A stretch of 64,000 nt of DNA from Torreya grandis (GCA_037957365.1 JARHVA010008423.1:122001-186000); one strand, 5' to 3'. Numbered from the stretch's first letter, positions 10,651 through 23,399 are shown. The notes: a model not told the origin generated them from the sequence alone. Translations and numbers: made by a program.

Positions 10651-13250
10651 TGTAGAGCTGTAGGGAGAAGTTTCATATAGCTTCAACTTATGCCTTTAGT
10701 CATGGAAAAGATATCTCTATTACACCATGCCTACTTTGATTTGCTCTAGCTCTAATCTTGTTTCTTTAGTGTGGTCTATATTATCATTAATAGTATTTCC
10801 TTACCTTGTTTTTTATACATTTTTAAACACTAATTTATGACATTACCCTACATTTATATATTCACATTTATTTATTTACCCTCTGTAATTCATTCTTTTG
10901 ACAACCTTGCCCTTATACCTTCACTAGGATTCTCTAGGCTTTCACCCCTTAGTTTTCAAGGGATAATTATTGATATATATTATACGAGTTTGGTATTTTT
11001 TCATGAGAGGTGAAAAATAATAATAATCCACCTAAAACACACTTTTTTGACCCCTAGAATGCACTTCACCTCGCAATGTTGCATGCAACCTTACTTAGTC
11101 CTCACAAAGCTCGTAATCTTATTTAAACCAATTTCACTTGGATAATCATATTATGAAAATTTTACAAATATTTATTCAAATTTATTGTCATGTTATAATA
11201 AATTTAAACTCCCCCTAAAGTATCATATCCTGACTCTACTTTTAGCTCCTACTTCCTTTGGAAAACAACATTCTTTTAGGCCTTATTAGCCCTCTTTTCA
11301 AGAACAATCCTCATAACTCCTACAAACCATAATATTTTACTCCAAATTATCTTTAATATTATTTATCATGCTCAATTCCACAAAAAAACAAATTTTTGTC
11401 TCATTTTGATGGCAGAGTCTATTTAAAAGCTCAAAACCCTAGTTCTATTATTTTAGGCCCTACACATAAGTTAGGAGCTTATATATTGTCATATATTGAA
11501 TTGTATGATGAATAAAAGGATGAAAAAAACTTCATAAGTTATATATTTGGTTCATTAAACACCCAAAATAGGTTTTAGGATTGGTTTTAACCACTAAAGA
11601 GTTATAAACCACAAGATCCACAAGATACGGTGGCCTATATTCACTTTTGCTTAATTGTGTAAAGGATTTTAGACTATATTTACTCTTTACTTGATATTTT
11701 ATCCTTATAATAGACCTTATTAATGGTATTACATAATGTCACATGATATATTTAATCTCTAAAAACTTCATACAACTATTTTAGGACTTCCACACATCCT
11801 TTGAGTATTGACTGAATCAACAAGGGTAATTACGCATACAAAATAGAAAACTGGGTTTGAACAATAATTATAAGGACACTTCTATGGTTACTTTATGATA
11901 TTTAATAATCTTTAAAAAAATAAAAAAAACTTATATACTAACCTTGCACATTCCAAACCTTAAAACTTGTGTTGTCTACAGGGTTCTCATAATAATAAAC
12001 AAGGTTTCCATAGTTTAAATTGACTGTTACAAAATTGAAAGATCCCAACAGACACAAAGGAATAATTATAATTTATGAAATATTTCAAAACATTCTTTGC
12101 CAATAAAAACATGTTATTATAACATCATTATTCCAATCTTTAAGACTTATAACCTCTCCAATTTAATAACTTACATTCAATACTTGATAAGAGCAACTGT
12201 GAATAGGGTATAGACAGGGAACAACATCTGAGTCACCAAATTGTTAATTAAGTTATTTCAATTTATCTAGATTATACAACATACTTCCTTTAATTCCATA
12301 ACAGGGTTTATATGTCATTCAAGACCTTATTAACTATTAACACCAAATAGTAAACATCAAACTCTGTCATTTACTAGGTAATATATATAGACCTCTCCAT
12401 CTCTGAGTTGGTTCTCAATAGATATTCACTCTCAGATGCCACAAAAAATATATAAAGGATTAAATGGGTTTATTCTAGACCCAAAGTTAATGATAAAACC
12501 TAATATTGTATTCACCACCTTTAATGCAAGTGAGTTCCCCTCTTATAACATTGTTTACTTCTTTACCACCCCTATTTTGTAATTTTAAAAAAGTATTTAC
12601 ACCTATAGATAATATGAGTTATCATTCCATTACAAAAAAAAGATTCAAAACACTAATTCAAGTAATTTCACTTACAACAAAATCCAACTATTCTTTTAAT
12701 CATTCTTGCTAAACTTGACTACACAATACAGTCCATAGGAGGTCTCTTCATCTTCCTTCTGAGGGTTTTCTATCTAATTATATTTTCAAACCCTCCTCCC
12801 CTTCTCTATGGAGTTATATTCTCTTCATATACACCATTTACCCCAATAACATTACAATCCTTTCCCATTTCAATGTAGCCTCTTAATTGGTTACACCAAC
12901 TTCTTGTTCATAACTAACTCCTTACACATCAACCCAATGTATGATTGAAAGTGACTATATAAACCATGAGTTCCAATTTAGGTATTTGACACATATAAGT
13001 TATATTGACCCTTTACAAGACTTATTTGGACTCCTATACCCCACTTGACTCATCTAGACATTACAAACATGCCAATGACCCTTCTAAACTCAATGCAAAT
13101 GTTTGAATTTTAAAATTTCTTGTTTTGGAGGGAAAACACTAAACATCTTTAAAACTCAACCTATGAATTCTAGGGACCCCATATAACCTCATAAACATGA
13201 AATTGACCTTTAAATGTCTCTTAAAATACAATAACACCCAACATTGACCA
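10651..13250 (-). repeat. Element B 3' LTR (left copy)
   Basis: 2,600 bp, aligning along its length with 16175-18814. The left end starts TGTAGAGCTG and the right end stops at TTGACCA, so on the - strand it runs TGGTCAAT...CTCTACA. The two copies differ by many substitutions and small indels, so the insertion is old. Short open frames inside (for example 12506-12712) are not shared coding sequence. Confidence 0.8.
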
Positions 13251-13262
13251 TTTTTTTACTCT
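13251..13262 (-). other. Candidate polypurine tract of element B
   Basis: On the - strand the bases directly upstream of the left LTR read AAAGAGTAAAAAAA then TGGTC. A purine-rich run at this place is expected for second-strand priming and supports - orientation. Confidence 0.45.
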
Positions 13263-16157
13263 TTAGGATCAAAAAGCAAAATTGACAACTTTGAATTTTG
13301 ATGCTCTTGCATCATACTCTCCAAGAGGGAGAAAAATTTATCCTAAAAGTTTCTTTCTTGGCTTCAAATTTATTCTTTGAGGGTAATTTCTACTTTATTG
13401 AATGTTGTACATCTTTTTTGGTTCCTTTCTCCTTGCCAAACTCTTGCTTTTCTTCTTCTTGGTATTATCTAGCTTCCTTTTTCATGCGTCTTCCATCTCC
13501 ATGAAGTACTACAAATATTTTATATCCTTACATGATATACTTTCCAAATTTTATAATTCATCTTTATCTCCATCATGCTCATCTATACTAAAATTGTGTG
13601 CATTTTTATTTCTCATTCTTACTTCATGGCTTGTTTCTTGTCCTTTTCCTTCATTGTTTTCACTTGAGCTTTGCCTATCCAGTAGTGCTTGCTCCTTGTT
13701 CATGATATATACTTATTTATGAGGATTTTTTGGCCTCTCATGCATCTCAAATTTTTTAATTTTTTCATCTATACTCTCTTTTGATGCTTCTTATTCCAAC
13801 TCCTTCACATCTTGATCCCTTTTCCCATCATCTTGCTCACTATACAAGAACAATTTTTTGTTCCACTCATCCTCATCATAGTACACTATTATTTGATCAA
13901 TATTTGGCCTATAATATAAATTTTTATCAAATGCAAACTAAACTTAAGTTTGAATCATTGTGTAACTCACATTATTTTCCATTTCCTTGCTTTCTTTCTT
14001 GCATATTTGCATCTTTGTTTGCACACTTCTTTTTGCTTCACTTTGATGATCCTATCTTGAGTTTTCTTGAAGTTATTTCTTGAATTTTACCTACTATTAG
14101 TCACCTATTTTCAGATCCTTTTATGGAATAAACATGTCCTCAAAAATTATCTTCTCTTCTTGCAACTTGAATGCATCAACCTCTTCATAATCTTCATCAA
14201 ATCTTGGTCCACTTTGCTCTTCTCTTGTTTGGGAAAATTCTTGTTTGCATTTTCCTCATACTCCCTCATTTTTTAGATTAATTTCAACATACTTTGGCTA
14301 TATTACATCCTTCTCAAACACTATTTTAGGTTATTCTTCTTCATCTTGCTTTACTACACCCTCTTTCATCAATGTCATAGTTTTCATGTACAAGTTATCT
14401 TCTTCATTGGAGTCAACTTCAAATGAATCATCCTAAACCACATTTGAAAACATATCTTTCAAAAATTTAACTTATCTTATGAATTATTATTCTTGTTCAC
14501 ATGGCTATACATTGGTTTACTTGCATTATCTCTTATACTTGATTTGTGTGCTTGTAAACTTGTTCAATATTCATGCTTGTGTGGAGTATGCTTTCAACTT
14601 GATTCCCTTGTATGCTTTTCTTACTTTTCTCAACCCACTTGCTGCCTTGTATCTTCTTGGGCTGACACTTGCCTCTCTTTACATCACTTTCATGCCTCAT
14701 GCCTTGATCATCTATCTTTCCAACCTTATATTATTTGTATCCATACTTGTTCTTGCTTTCTACCTACACTTTTGCTTTTTTTGACCTATTGCTTGAGGTT
14801 CTCCTCTTTCTTCTCTTAACCTTCTTGTTTAAGCCATTTAAGCCATACATACTAATGCCCTACTTCTCTTTTTGGGCACTGAAATATATCTAGATTTATT
14901 TCAACTTGAATATCATTCTTTTCCTCTTCACTTATGCAATCAAAATCAACATTAAAACACTCATTTATCTCTAATGGAAACTGTTTCAAGCTTATCTCTT
15001 CCTTGATGTCTTCATGGCTGACCTTCTTATCTTCTTGGTGTACCATCTCATTTGTTTCAGCTGATATACTTGGTAATACATCATAGAACTCCTCTTTTTC
15101 TTTAATTTTAGCATATGAAATGTCTTCAATCCCAAACACTTTGTCTTCTTCATGAATTTCCTTTTATTTATATATCATCTTCTTACCAATTGATGGGTAC
15201 TATTCTTGACCCATGCTTCATCATATTGGATGCATCATGTTTGGACTTCACCAATTATTCATTATACCTATAAACACAAACTTAAAATCAACATTAGCAT
15301 ATAAAATTAGAGACCATAGTCTCTTTGAATGTCCTTGGCATGGACATTGTCCATCTTCTCTTCTTTTTCACATCTCCATTATTTTGTGCTCTTCTTGGCA
15401 CTTATTTATCCCTCTTGTTCTCCTTGATGAGAAACCTATTCTCTACCTATATTTATTGTGTCTCACTTGGTAACTTCTCTCATCTCATGCCTCTTTGGGT
15501 TTCCTTCTCTCTCTTTTTTTCATCTTTCAAGACACCTTTCTTGTGCCTTCTTCTTCTCAAAATTGACTCTATGGGCCACTTTACTTTATTCTTCATACTC
15601 TAGCCACTCCATTAGCTATTTTGACTTTGCATAAGCTTCACCATGAGATCTATATTCTCAAATATTTGCCCCAACTCTCTTCTTATGTTCTCTTTTCCCC
15701 TCTCTATATCCATCTCCTCCATTCTCTTGTTTTTTATAGGTCTATTTAGACCTCCTCTTAGTAAGTCCTTTAATATTTCATCTTAGACCTCTTGTGGGCC
15801 TTTAATATTCTTGATTCCTCTCTTTAATATCTCCTCTTAACTCTCTTAAATCTATTTTGGAGTCTTATTTCTTTCCTCTTCACTCTTGGAGCTTCAATTC
15901 TCTCTTTTCCTCTCTCTTTCCTATTCTTCCTTGACTAGCTTCTTGTCCTTCTCAAAAGAATTTGGGGATTTATCACTTTCTTATATCAATATTATTATCC
16001 TCTTGATGAACTCAATGGATCAGACATGCACTTTCTTTTCTCCCTCAACACCTTGCAAGTTATTTCTCATACAAAACTCATAACACTATGCATTCTTCTC
16101 AAATCAACAAAGTATAAAGCAATCAAAACACAATTGTTACCCAAGAATACCTTACTA
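13263..16157 (-). pseudogene. Element B interior: remnants of a Glu/Lys-rich protein
   Basis: The - strand is rich in GAA, AAG and GAG and gives charged fragments over most of the interior. The longest is 15139-14852 (95 codons) with EKEEFYDVLPSI and EDIKEEISLKQF. Others near 16000-15880 and 13460-13300 read EKDKKLVKEE and FGKEKGTKKDVQ. These suggest a decayed coiled-coil or Gag-like protein. No zinc knuckle, protease or polymerase motif is found. The Leu/Phe/Ser-rich frames on the + strand are antisense shadows. The family is not recognised. Confidence 0.5.
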
Positions 16158-16170
16158 GATCTGATACAAA
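16158..16170 (-). other. Candidate primer-binding site of element B
   Basis: On the - strand, TTTGTATCAGATC lies 4 bp inside the right (5') LTR. It matches TGGTATCAGATC of element E except at two bases; that motif is the common plant initiator-Met tRNA primer site. This fixes the orientation. Confidence 0.6.
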
Positions 16171-16174
16171 ATTA

Positions 16175-16487
16175 TGTAGAGATCTAGGGAAAAGTTTTTC
16201 ATTCTTTTTACTTATGCCTTTAGTCTTGGAAAATATCTCTCTATTACACCATGCCTCCTTTGATTTGCTCTAGTTCCAATCTTATTTCTCTAGCGTGGTC
16301 TCTATTATCATTAATATTATTTCCTTCCCCTATTTTTTGTACCTTTTTAAACACTCCTTGATTATATTAACCTACATTTAGACAATCACATTCATTTATT
16401 TACCCTCTATAATTAATTATTTTGACAACCTTGCCCCTATACCTTCACTAGGCTTCTCTAGTCTTTCACCCCTTAGTTTTCAAGGGA

Positions 16488-16557
<70 letters not shown>

Positions 16558-18814
16558 GAGTTTTTTATTTTGTAATTATCAGTAAAAAACATTCATAATC
16601 CACTTTCACCAAAAATTTTGACCCCTAGAATGCACTTCACCTCATAATTTTGCATGCAAACTTACTTAGTCCTTATAAGGCATGTTGCCTTATTTAAACC
16701 AATTTCACTTGGATATTCATATTTTGAAACTTTTCCCAAGGTTTATTAATTTTTTTTGGAATTTTATAATTAATTTAAAATCACCCTAAAGTCTCATATC
16801 TTGAATCTACTTTTAGCTCATACTTCCTTTGGAAAACAACATTCTTTTAGGCCTTATTAGCCCTCTCTTCAAGAATTGTCTTCATAATTCATAAAAAATG
16901 TACTATTTTGATCTAAATTATCTTTAATATTATTTATCATGCTTAGGTCCAACAAAATGCAATTTTTTTTATCTCATTTTGATATCAGAGTCTCTCTAAA
17001 AGCTCAAAACCCTAGTTCTATTATTTTAGGCCCTACACACAGGGTGATAGCTTATATATTGTCATATCTTGAATTGTAAGATGAATAAAAGGATGGAAAA
17101 AGTTAATAATTTATATATTGGGGTCATGAAACACCCATAATAGGTTTTAGGCCTAGTTTCAACCATTAAGGACTTATAAACCACAAGATACAGTGGCATG
17201 TATTCACTTTTGCTTAATTATGTAAAGGGTTTTAGACTATATTTAATCTTTACTTGTTATTTTATCCTTATAATAGACATTATTAATGGTATTAAATAAT
17301 TTCACATGATATATTTGATATTTAAAAACCTTATTACAACTGTTATAGGCCTTTCACACATCATTGGAGTGTTGACTTCATCAATAGGGGTAATTATGCA
17401 TACATAATAGGAAACTAGGTTTGAATAACAATTACAAGGACACTTCTAGGGTTAATTTATGATGTTTCATGATTTTAAAAATATATAAAAACTTATCTAC
17501 TATCCTTTCACCTTCCAAACCTTAATGATTGTGTTTTCTATAGAGGTTTCATAATAGTGAACAAGGTTTCCATATTTCACATTGACTGTTACAGAATTGA
17601 AGGATCCAAATAGACATAAAGGCATAATTATAATTTATGAAAGATTTCCACACATTCTTGGTCACTAAAAACATGTTATTATAATGTAATTTTACCACTC
17701 TTTTATACTTATAACCTCTCCAATTTAATAACTTACATTCAATACGTGATAAGATCAACTATGAATAGGTATAGACAAGGAACAACATCTGATCACCAAA
17801 TTATTAATTAGTTCTTTCACATTCTCTATATTATACCAAAGAATTCATTTGATTCCATAACAAGGTTTATATTCCATTAAATACAATATGAACTATTAAC
17901 ACCAAATAGTAAACCATATTTGATAACTATACCATTTACTAGGTAATATATATAGACTTTTCCAACTCTGATTTGGTTCTCAATGGAGATTCACTCTCAT
18001 ATGCCACCAAAAATATATAAAGGATTATATGGGTTTATTCTAGGACAAATTTAATGATCATACCTACTTTTGTATTCACCACCTTTAATGCAAGTGAGTT
18101 CCCCTCTTATAATATTGTTTATTTCTTTACCAACCCTATTTTGTAATTTTACAAGAGTATATTCACTTGTAGACAATAAGAGTTATCATTCCATAATATA
18201 AATGAGATTCACACTGATAATTCAAGGAATTAAACTTACAAAAAAATATAACTATTCTTTTATTCATTCTTTCTAAACTCAACTACACAATATAGTCCAT
18301 ACGAGGTCTCTTAATCTTCCTTCTGAGGGTTTTCTATTTGATTCTATTTTCAAACCCTCCTCTCCTTCTTTGTGGAGTTATCTTCTCTTACTCTATGAAA
18401 TTTACCCAAATACATTGCCAATCCTTTCCTATTTCAATGTAGACTCTTATTTGGTTATACCAACTTCTTGTTCATAACTAACTCCCTACACATCAACCCA
18501 ACATATGATTGAAAATGACTATACAAACCATGACTTACACTTCAGGGATTTGACATATATAATTTATATTGACCATTTACAAGACTTATTTGGACTCCTA
18601 AACCCCATTTGATTCATTTAGACATTATAAACATGTCAATGACCCTTCTAAACTCAATGCAAATATTTGAATTCTCAAATTTCCCATTTTAGAGGGAAAA
18701 TACTAAACATCTTCAAAACTCAACCTATGACTTCTATGGACCCCATATGATCTCATACACATGAAATTAACCTTCAAAGGTATATCCACATACAATAACA
18801 ACCAAAATTGACCA
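16175..18814 (-). repeat. Element B 5' LTR (right copy)
   Basis: 2,640 bp partner of the left LTR. It is longer mainly through an AT dinucleotide expansion near 16492-16553 that the left copy lacks. Its outer end (18814) abuts element A sequence, which resumes at about 18823 in register with A2. Confidence 0.8.
16492..16553. repeat. (AT)n microsatellite
   Basis: About 60 bp of uninterrupted TA/AT. At the matching place in the other LTR (10967-10983) there is only a short TATATAT stretch. Confidence 0.95.
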
Positions 18815-18959
18815 TTTTTTGACTTTATTATGTTTTAAACTTAGTCTAATTTTTTATCCTAAGTTATAATTGTATTTATTAATACAATTAAAACCTTAGT
18901 CCAAAACTTTATCCTAAGTTATTTATATCTCCCAGGCCCTAACTTATTTATTTTAGTTA

Positions 18960-19830
18960 CCCATAGGAATGAATCAATGAAAGGATGATAAGTGGCAAGA
19001 TATTGAAGCTCAAAAGGAAGATAGATTGTGTATATACATCCACCTAGGTCAAATTATCAAAGCCCTAAGACAAAATGTGGTAGTGACAAGTGTCACAACT
19101 GCAATGGACTAAATGGAGAACAACCAATCACGTTCAATCTCCTGGATTGAGATCAATGGATCATGTTAAAGCATATATTGAAGATACAATGGCATGGGGT
19201 AAATTCAATAAGTCAAGTAACTACAGAGGAATTCGAGAGTGACAAGTGTCATGATCTTGGTGACTTATCCAAAAATGAAAGGCTCACATTCAACCTAATA
19301 AGATCAAGTGGATCAAGATTGATGAAGCACATTAAGCCTATAAAAGATATCCAATGGCATGAAATGAAATAAGAATTTTTAAAGGACCCTAAAATAAATG
19401 TGGTATCGACACATTTCATAACCATGATAATTAAAATAAACATCAACAAATGATGTTTAACCTCTCAGATAGATATCTAATGGTGAGCAGAGAGTTGACA
19501 ATTCAATGAACCTAGATATAAAAAGAGGATGCAGTGTGGCATAAATATGTTAAGTGATGACATGTGTTTTCAAGGAGTTCAAAAGACCCATGGAACTACC
19601 AAGTGGCATGATTTTGAGAGTTCAAGTCAAAATTGATGGTCCACGATAAAAGTAAAGATTATAGACTCTAATGAAGATCAATGGTACAAATTTAATCAAG
19701 CTACAAGATTATACATGTAGGTGACATGTATTAAAAAATGACAAATGGTCACATTTTAAAAATAGCTTGGCATGATGATGCCACATAAGCAATTCAAGTT
19801 AGACTAAAATATCTTGTGGACCCATACACA
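18960..19830 (+). repeat. Degenerate tandem repeats in A1 U3
   Basis: Five or six poorly kept copies of a unit near 150 bp. Recurring words are GACAAGTGTCA (about 19082 and 19231, degraded at 19408, 19554 and 19722) and CAATGGCAT. They sit directly upstream of the TATA box, as U3 enhancer-type subrepeats often do. The same array is in A2 at about 35460-34640 (-). Confidence 0.55.
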
Positions 19831-19837
19831 CGAAAGG

Positions 19838-19845
19838 TATAAATA
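19838..19845 (+). promoter_or_regulatory. TATA box of A1 LTR / ORF-X promoter
   Basis: TATAAATA in the context GGTATAAATA, kept in A2 at 34617-34610 (-). It lies about 170 bp upstream of the ORF-X start codon and just after the U3-type repeats, and is the best candidate for the LTR transcription start. Confidence 0.6.
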
Positions 19846-20008
19846 AGCAATCCAAGAAAAATATAAGCCATGAAGCTCATAACTAAAACTCCATTACCAC
19901 CATTGAATCTCTGAATAAACCTCCAAAAAATCCTTAAGCATACTAATTTACGTAATTTCCTCTGTATTCACTATAATTGAACCCAGAAGAGCTACATAAT
20001 TTAGTCAA

Positions 20009-20053
20009 ATGGTGACCTAAAAACACATATCAAAAGAAGATGTGGAGTTGTAT
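20009..20053 (+). pseudogene. ORF-X copy 2, first 15 codons
   Basis: ATG at 20009 begins MVTxKHISKEDVELY, parallel to MVTHKHISKEDVELY in A2. The ATG overlaps the TGGTGAC motif proposed as PBS. Element E is inserted after codon 15 and the frame resumes at 26170. The codon after MVT is TAA here and CAT in A2. Start choice rests on the parallel between copies; a later start is possible. Confidence 0.5.
20010..20016 (+). other. Candidate primer-binding site of element A
   Basis: TGGTGAC follows the proposed LTR end (…CAA). It recurs at 34428-34422 (-) in A2 and also in element C after its TATA-containing repeat. TGG-initial sites at this position are usual for LTR elements. The match beyond seven bases is weak. 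Confidence 0.4.
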
Positions 20054-20376
20054 TGAGAGGATCCTTTTGTAACAAATTGATGATAATGCATGAAATAACA
20101 AATTTATATAATTAACAAAAGTACCAAAATGATTATATTGATCATAGGACACTTCGAGGGGGAAACCTATTTTGGGCAAGCTCAATACAATAAATTTATT
20201 GATGCCTTTATTGGCATCAACATTTACTTATTTACTAAGTCCAATCTACGTAACTACTACTTCCCATGAAAGTGGGATAAAACAAAATGCTCACGAAATG
20301 ACTTACAAAGAATATGCATCCATAAAAACTAATATACTAACAAAGTAAAGAGAAGGGGTTGCATAGGTTCCTAACA
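20054..20376 (-). repeat. Element E 3' LTR
   Basis: 323 bp. On the - strand it runs from TGTTAGGAACC to GGATCCTCTCA and matches the copy at 25852-26169. Boundaries are set by TG/CA, the adjacent polypurine tract and the flanking target repeat. Confidence 0.88.
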
Positions 20377-20390
20377 TCCCCTCCCTCTTC
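20377..20390 (-). other. Polypurine tract of element E
   Basis: On the - strand GAAGAGGGAGGGGA directly precedes TGTTAGG of the 3' LTR. This is a textbook plus-strand primer tract. Confidence 0.85.
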
Positions 20391-20720
20391 AAAAAATCTG
20401 TCTTCAAAGCTTTAGATGTGGGAATCGGTGCTGACTCTAAAAGAATGGTTCCCCTATTGCATCCTCTAGTTGAATTCTATGCCATTAAATTAATACCTCT
20501 ATGATGGAGAAGGAAAAAATTTGGCATGTGCAGCTATCCAATATTGCTTATGACTCAAAAAGGATGGATCCTTCATTATCAAGTTCTGTTAAAATAGTCT
20601 GCACTCTGATGTTTATGCCAAGAAATTTCTTTAGATGAGACATGAAATACTGGATGAACTTGGGAAGAAGGTGGGAGTTCTAACTTATAATTAATTGACC
20701 CAATCTTATGGAGAACATTA
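20391..20720 (-). pseudogene. Element E chromodomain-like C-terminus
   Basis: Following frames on the - strand gives [18 protein letters not shown] (end of IN, 20690-20640), then fragments ILD, EVLIxW and LEDA, then FPHLKL near 20410. Their order and spacing match the chromodomain that follows IN in chromoviruses and targets insertion through histone marks. Several frameshifts. Confidence 0.6.
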
Positions 20721-21720
20721 TATGGTCCATAGATTTTTGGAGCCAACTTATGACACTGTTTGAGTTTTAGGGAGGATTACTTATATGGTTACAAGTAAAG
20801 AAAAACCATATCACCTACTTGAATGGTGTGCTTAGAATATTGTTGATCAGCCTATTGTTTCATTATATTTTGTGCCATATGAAGATTTTCTCATAAGGTG
20901 CTAAGGATATGATCATAGGTTTAGATAAACATGTCAACTACTTGAACTAGTGAACTAGTGGGGGTATACGAAATGAATACTGGTGGTAATTGACCATAGA
21001 CTACATCATATGGATTCATTTTAGTTAAAGTGTGGTAAGTGGTATTGTACCACCATTTGGAAAGAGGAATCCACTTTGACCATTGTCATTGTTGTTCTAA
21101 TGTGAAGTAACAAAGGAAAGTTTCCAAGTATTTGTTGATAATTTTAGTTTGGGCATCCATTTGTGGATGATACCTGAAACTCATCTTTAGTTGGGTGCTG
21201 GTGCATCAAAATGGTTCTATATAAAAATGGCTAGTGAAGGTTGCATCATGATTTGAGATAATAGAAGAAAGAATGCCACAAAGATATAAAATCTTTTTCA
21301 AGAAAATTTGTGCGATTGTGTAGGTGGATAGGGATGGTTGAGGGCATAAAAATGACTATATTTGGAGAGATGAACAACCATAACCAAGATCACTATTTTC
21401 CCTCTAGATTTAGGGAGCCCCTAAATGAAGTCCATATAAATATCTAGCCAAATCTTAGTAGGGATGGGTAAGGGTTTAAGTAACCTAGAAATGAGTGTGG
21501 TTTTGAATTTATTACATTGGCAAGTATCACATTTAGCCACCATATTTTGAGTTTATTTTTTCATTCCCTTACAAAATAAGTTACAGTGTGCCTCCTCATA
21601 AGTTCTAAGAAACCATGAGTGCCTTATGGATGGATAATAATGAATTTCATAGAATACAACCTACTGAAGATCTATGCTTTGGGGAAGCACTAGATAAACC
21701 TTATATCATAGAGAATTACC
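20721..21720 (-). pseudogene. Integrase of element E
   Basis: On the - strand the zinc-binding part gives THGFLRTYEE and CDTCQ (about 21620-21520). The core gives WLDIYMDFI with the first Asp and GKIVILVMVVHLSKY. YHPQMDAQTKIINKYLE follows at about 21170-21115; family members usually have Glu where this copy has Lys in QTK, so the third catalytic residue seems lost. Next come [28 protein letters not shown] and the step into the chromodomain. Stops are frequent. Confidence 0.82.
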
Positions 21721-21899
21721 ATCCCAAGAATAATGCAGTACTGTAGAGTGGTTAGTGGCCAAATTTTGAATGATTTGAGATAATAAGGAGTCATTGACAT
21801 ACCCTTGTTGTACAACATTGAACCAATTCTAAATAAGCATGGAAATAGCTAAAAGGGAAGCTTGGTCCACAAATGTGTGACACATAACATCAACGACAA

Positions 21900-22375
21900 T
21901 ATTATAATTAACCTTATTATAAGTGATTTCATTGTCATAACCTATGAGTTTTTTGACCCATTTCTATTGTGATGGGGTAGAGACCCATTGTTATAAAAAA
22001 TATTAAAAACTCTGGTGATCAGTTTTGATGCAAAATGATTCCTAGCAGGTATGGTTACCACTTCTGTACTACATGCAAAATGGCCATCATTTCCTTCTCA
22101 TAAGTAGAGAGTCCTAAATTCTTGCTAGAAAGGGATTTACTAGTGAATGTAATGGGGCATCCTTATTGGAGGAGAACAACACCAAGTCCATTTCTACAAG
22201 CATCACTCTCGATTGTGAAGGTCTTAGCAAAATCTAGCATAGCTAGAATAGGGGTGGTACACATAACTTGTTTTAATTATTCAAATGCACACTCAATAAC
22301 TTATGTCCATGTAAAATCATCCTTTTTCAACATAGATATTAGTAAAGCTAAAATCTTTCCATAATCCTTGAAAAA
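21900..22375 (-). pseudogene. RNase H of element E
   Basis: On the - strand, LDFAKTFTIESDACRNGLGV and VVLLQ (about 22245-22165) give the first Asp motif of RT-linked RNase H, followed by GCPITFT. Upstream is the FTWT and PILAML tether typical of the RT-RNase H junction. Several stops. A + strand open frame at 22122-22364 is its shadow. Confidence 0.75.
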
Positions 22376-23090
22376 CTTATAATAGTATCCAGTCAGCCCT
22401 AAAAAACCATGGAGGCTCTTGAGTGTGTGAGGATGAGGCCAATTTGTCATGGTAGTTATTATTTTAGGATCCACTTAAACTACTTGGGATGAAATGATAT
22501 GCCAAAGATACTCCACTTCATCTTGGCCAAAATCACATTTGGACTATTTTGCATAGAGATGATAATCAAAGAGAAGTTGTAGTGCAAGCTCTAGATGTTA
22601 TAGATGTTCATACCATGTTTTATTATAAATAAGGATATCATCAAAGAAGACCATAATGAATTTCAATAGGTAGGGCCAGAATATTTTATTCATCAATACC
22701 TAAAATGTTGAAGGAGAATTAGTGAGGCCAAAGGGCATGACCAAAAACTCATAGTGGCCATCATGCGTGTAAAAAGCTATCTTAGGGATATCATCCTCAT
22801 GAAGTTAGATCTGGTGATATCTAGAGCATAGATACAACTTGGAGAAAAAATGAGCACCATAAAGCTCATCAAGAATAAGGATTGGGAACTTATCCTTGAT
22901 TGTGATGTGATTAAGTGCATGGAATTCAATGTAGAGGTTCCATGACCGATCTTTTTTCTAGAAAAGGAGAACTGGGGAACAATATGGGCTAGTATTAGGG
23001 TGAATAATGCCTTGCTTTAGTAAGTCTCGAATGAGCATCTCAATCTTATTCTTTTGATAAAATGGGTAGTGATAAGGCTTGGTGTTGAGA
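22376..23090 (-). pseudogene. Reverse transcriptase of element E
   Basis: On the - strand (about 22975-22620): [50 protein letters not shown] (usual SKLDL is SKLYL here), [12 protein letters not shown] and FFDDILIYN. FFDD occupies the usual YxDD site. This is the chromovirus type of gypsy RT and differs clearly from the RT of element A. Interrupted by stops; the first catalytic Asp reads Tyr. Confidence 0.85.
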
Positions 23091-23399
23091 GGAATGCTTC
23101 CAAAAAGGATCTAAATATGATGGTCCTTTGGCCATGAAGGTTGTAATTCCATTGGTTTGACAAAGACACTTGCATACTTCTATAAAATGGTTTGTAAATT
23201 AGGAGTAGTGGGGACAGTTAATGGTTGCATTTGAAAGGAAGGTAGTTGGGTTATGTGATTTGAACTTATGATGCTGAGAGACCTCGGTTGTAAGCCTTTC
23301 AATGTGTGTTTTTTCCCATTATCTAAAAATTGGATCTAAAGTTTAGGAAAATTCCATAAGATAGGTCCAAGTGTGTGTAACCATTGGGCTTCTAAAACA

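Larger units (their letters stand above)
10651..18814 (-). mobile_element. Element B: long-LTR non-autonomous retrotransposon (LARD-like)
   Basis: Two direct repeats of 2.60 and 2.64 kb (10651-13250 and 16175-18814) flank a 2.92-kb interior. Ends fit TG...CA read on the - strand. A primer-binding-like site next to the right repeat and a purine tract next to the left one give - orientation. The interior encodes only Glu/Lys-rich fragments, with no RT, RNase H or IN motif. Long LTRs without pol is the definition of a LARD. Element A sequence resumes on both sides. No clear target duplication is visible (left flank AATGA, right flank TTTTT). Confidence 0.75.
18815..20008 (+). repeat. A1 LTR, second part (U3 repeats, TATA, R-U5)
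   Basis: Resumes the A LTR after element B and matches 35620-34430 (-) of A2. It holds degenerate tandem repeats (18960-19830), a TATA box at 19838 and about 165 bp of leader up to a TGGTGAC motif at 20010. With 10090-10650 it makes a 1.75-kb LTR, equal to the 1.76 kb of A2. An alternative is a 5.7-kb LTR running on to 30121. Open frames on either strand at 19163-19449 are products of the repeats. Confidence 0.55.

Noticed and set aside
13298..16083. Many Leu/Phe/Ser-rich, membrane-like open frames on the + strand.
   Set aside because: They are antisense to GAA/AAG-rich - strand sequence of element B, which gives charged protein fragments. Hydrophobic antisense frames are expected there.
19163..19449. 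Frames on both strands of 66-69 codons in the A LTR.
   Set aside because: Produced by the degenerate U3 repeats and not conserved in A2.
18960..19830. Repeats considered as a CRISPR array.
   Set aside because: Units of about 150 bp are degenerate, have no constant short repeat with unique spacers, and lie in a plant LTR.
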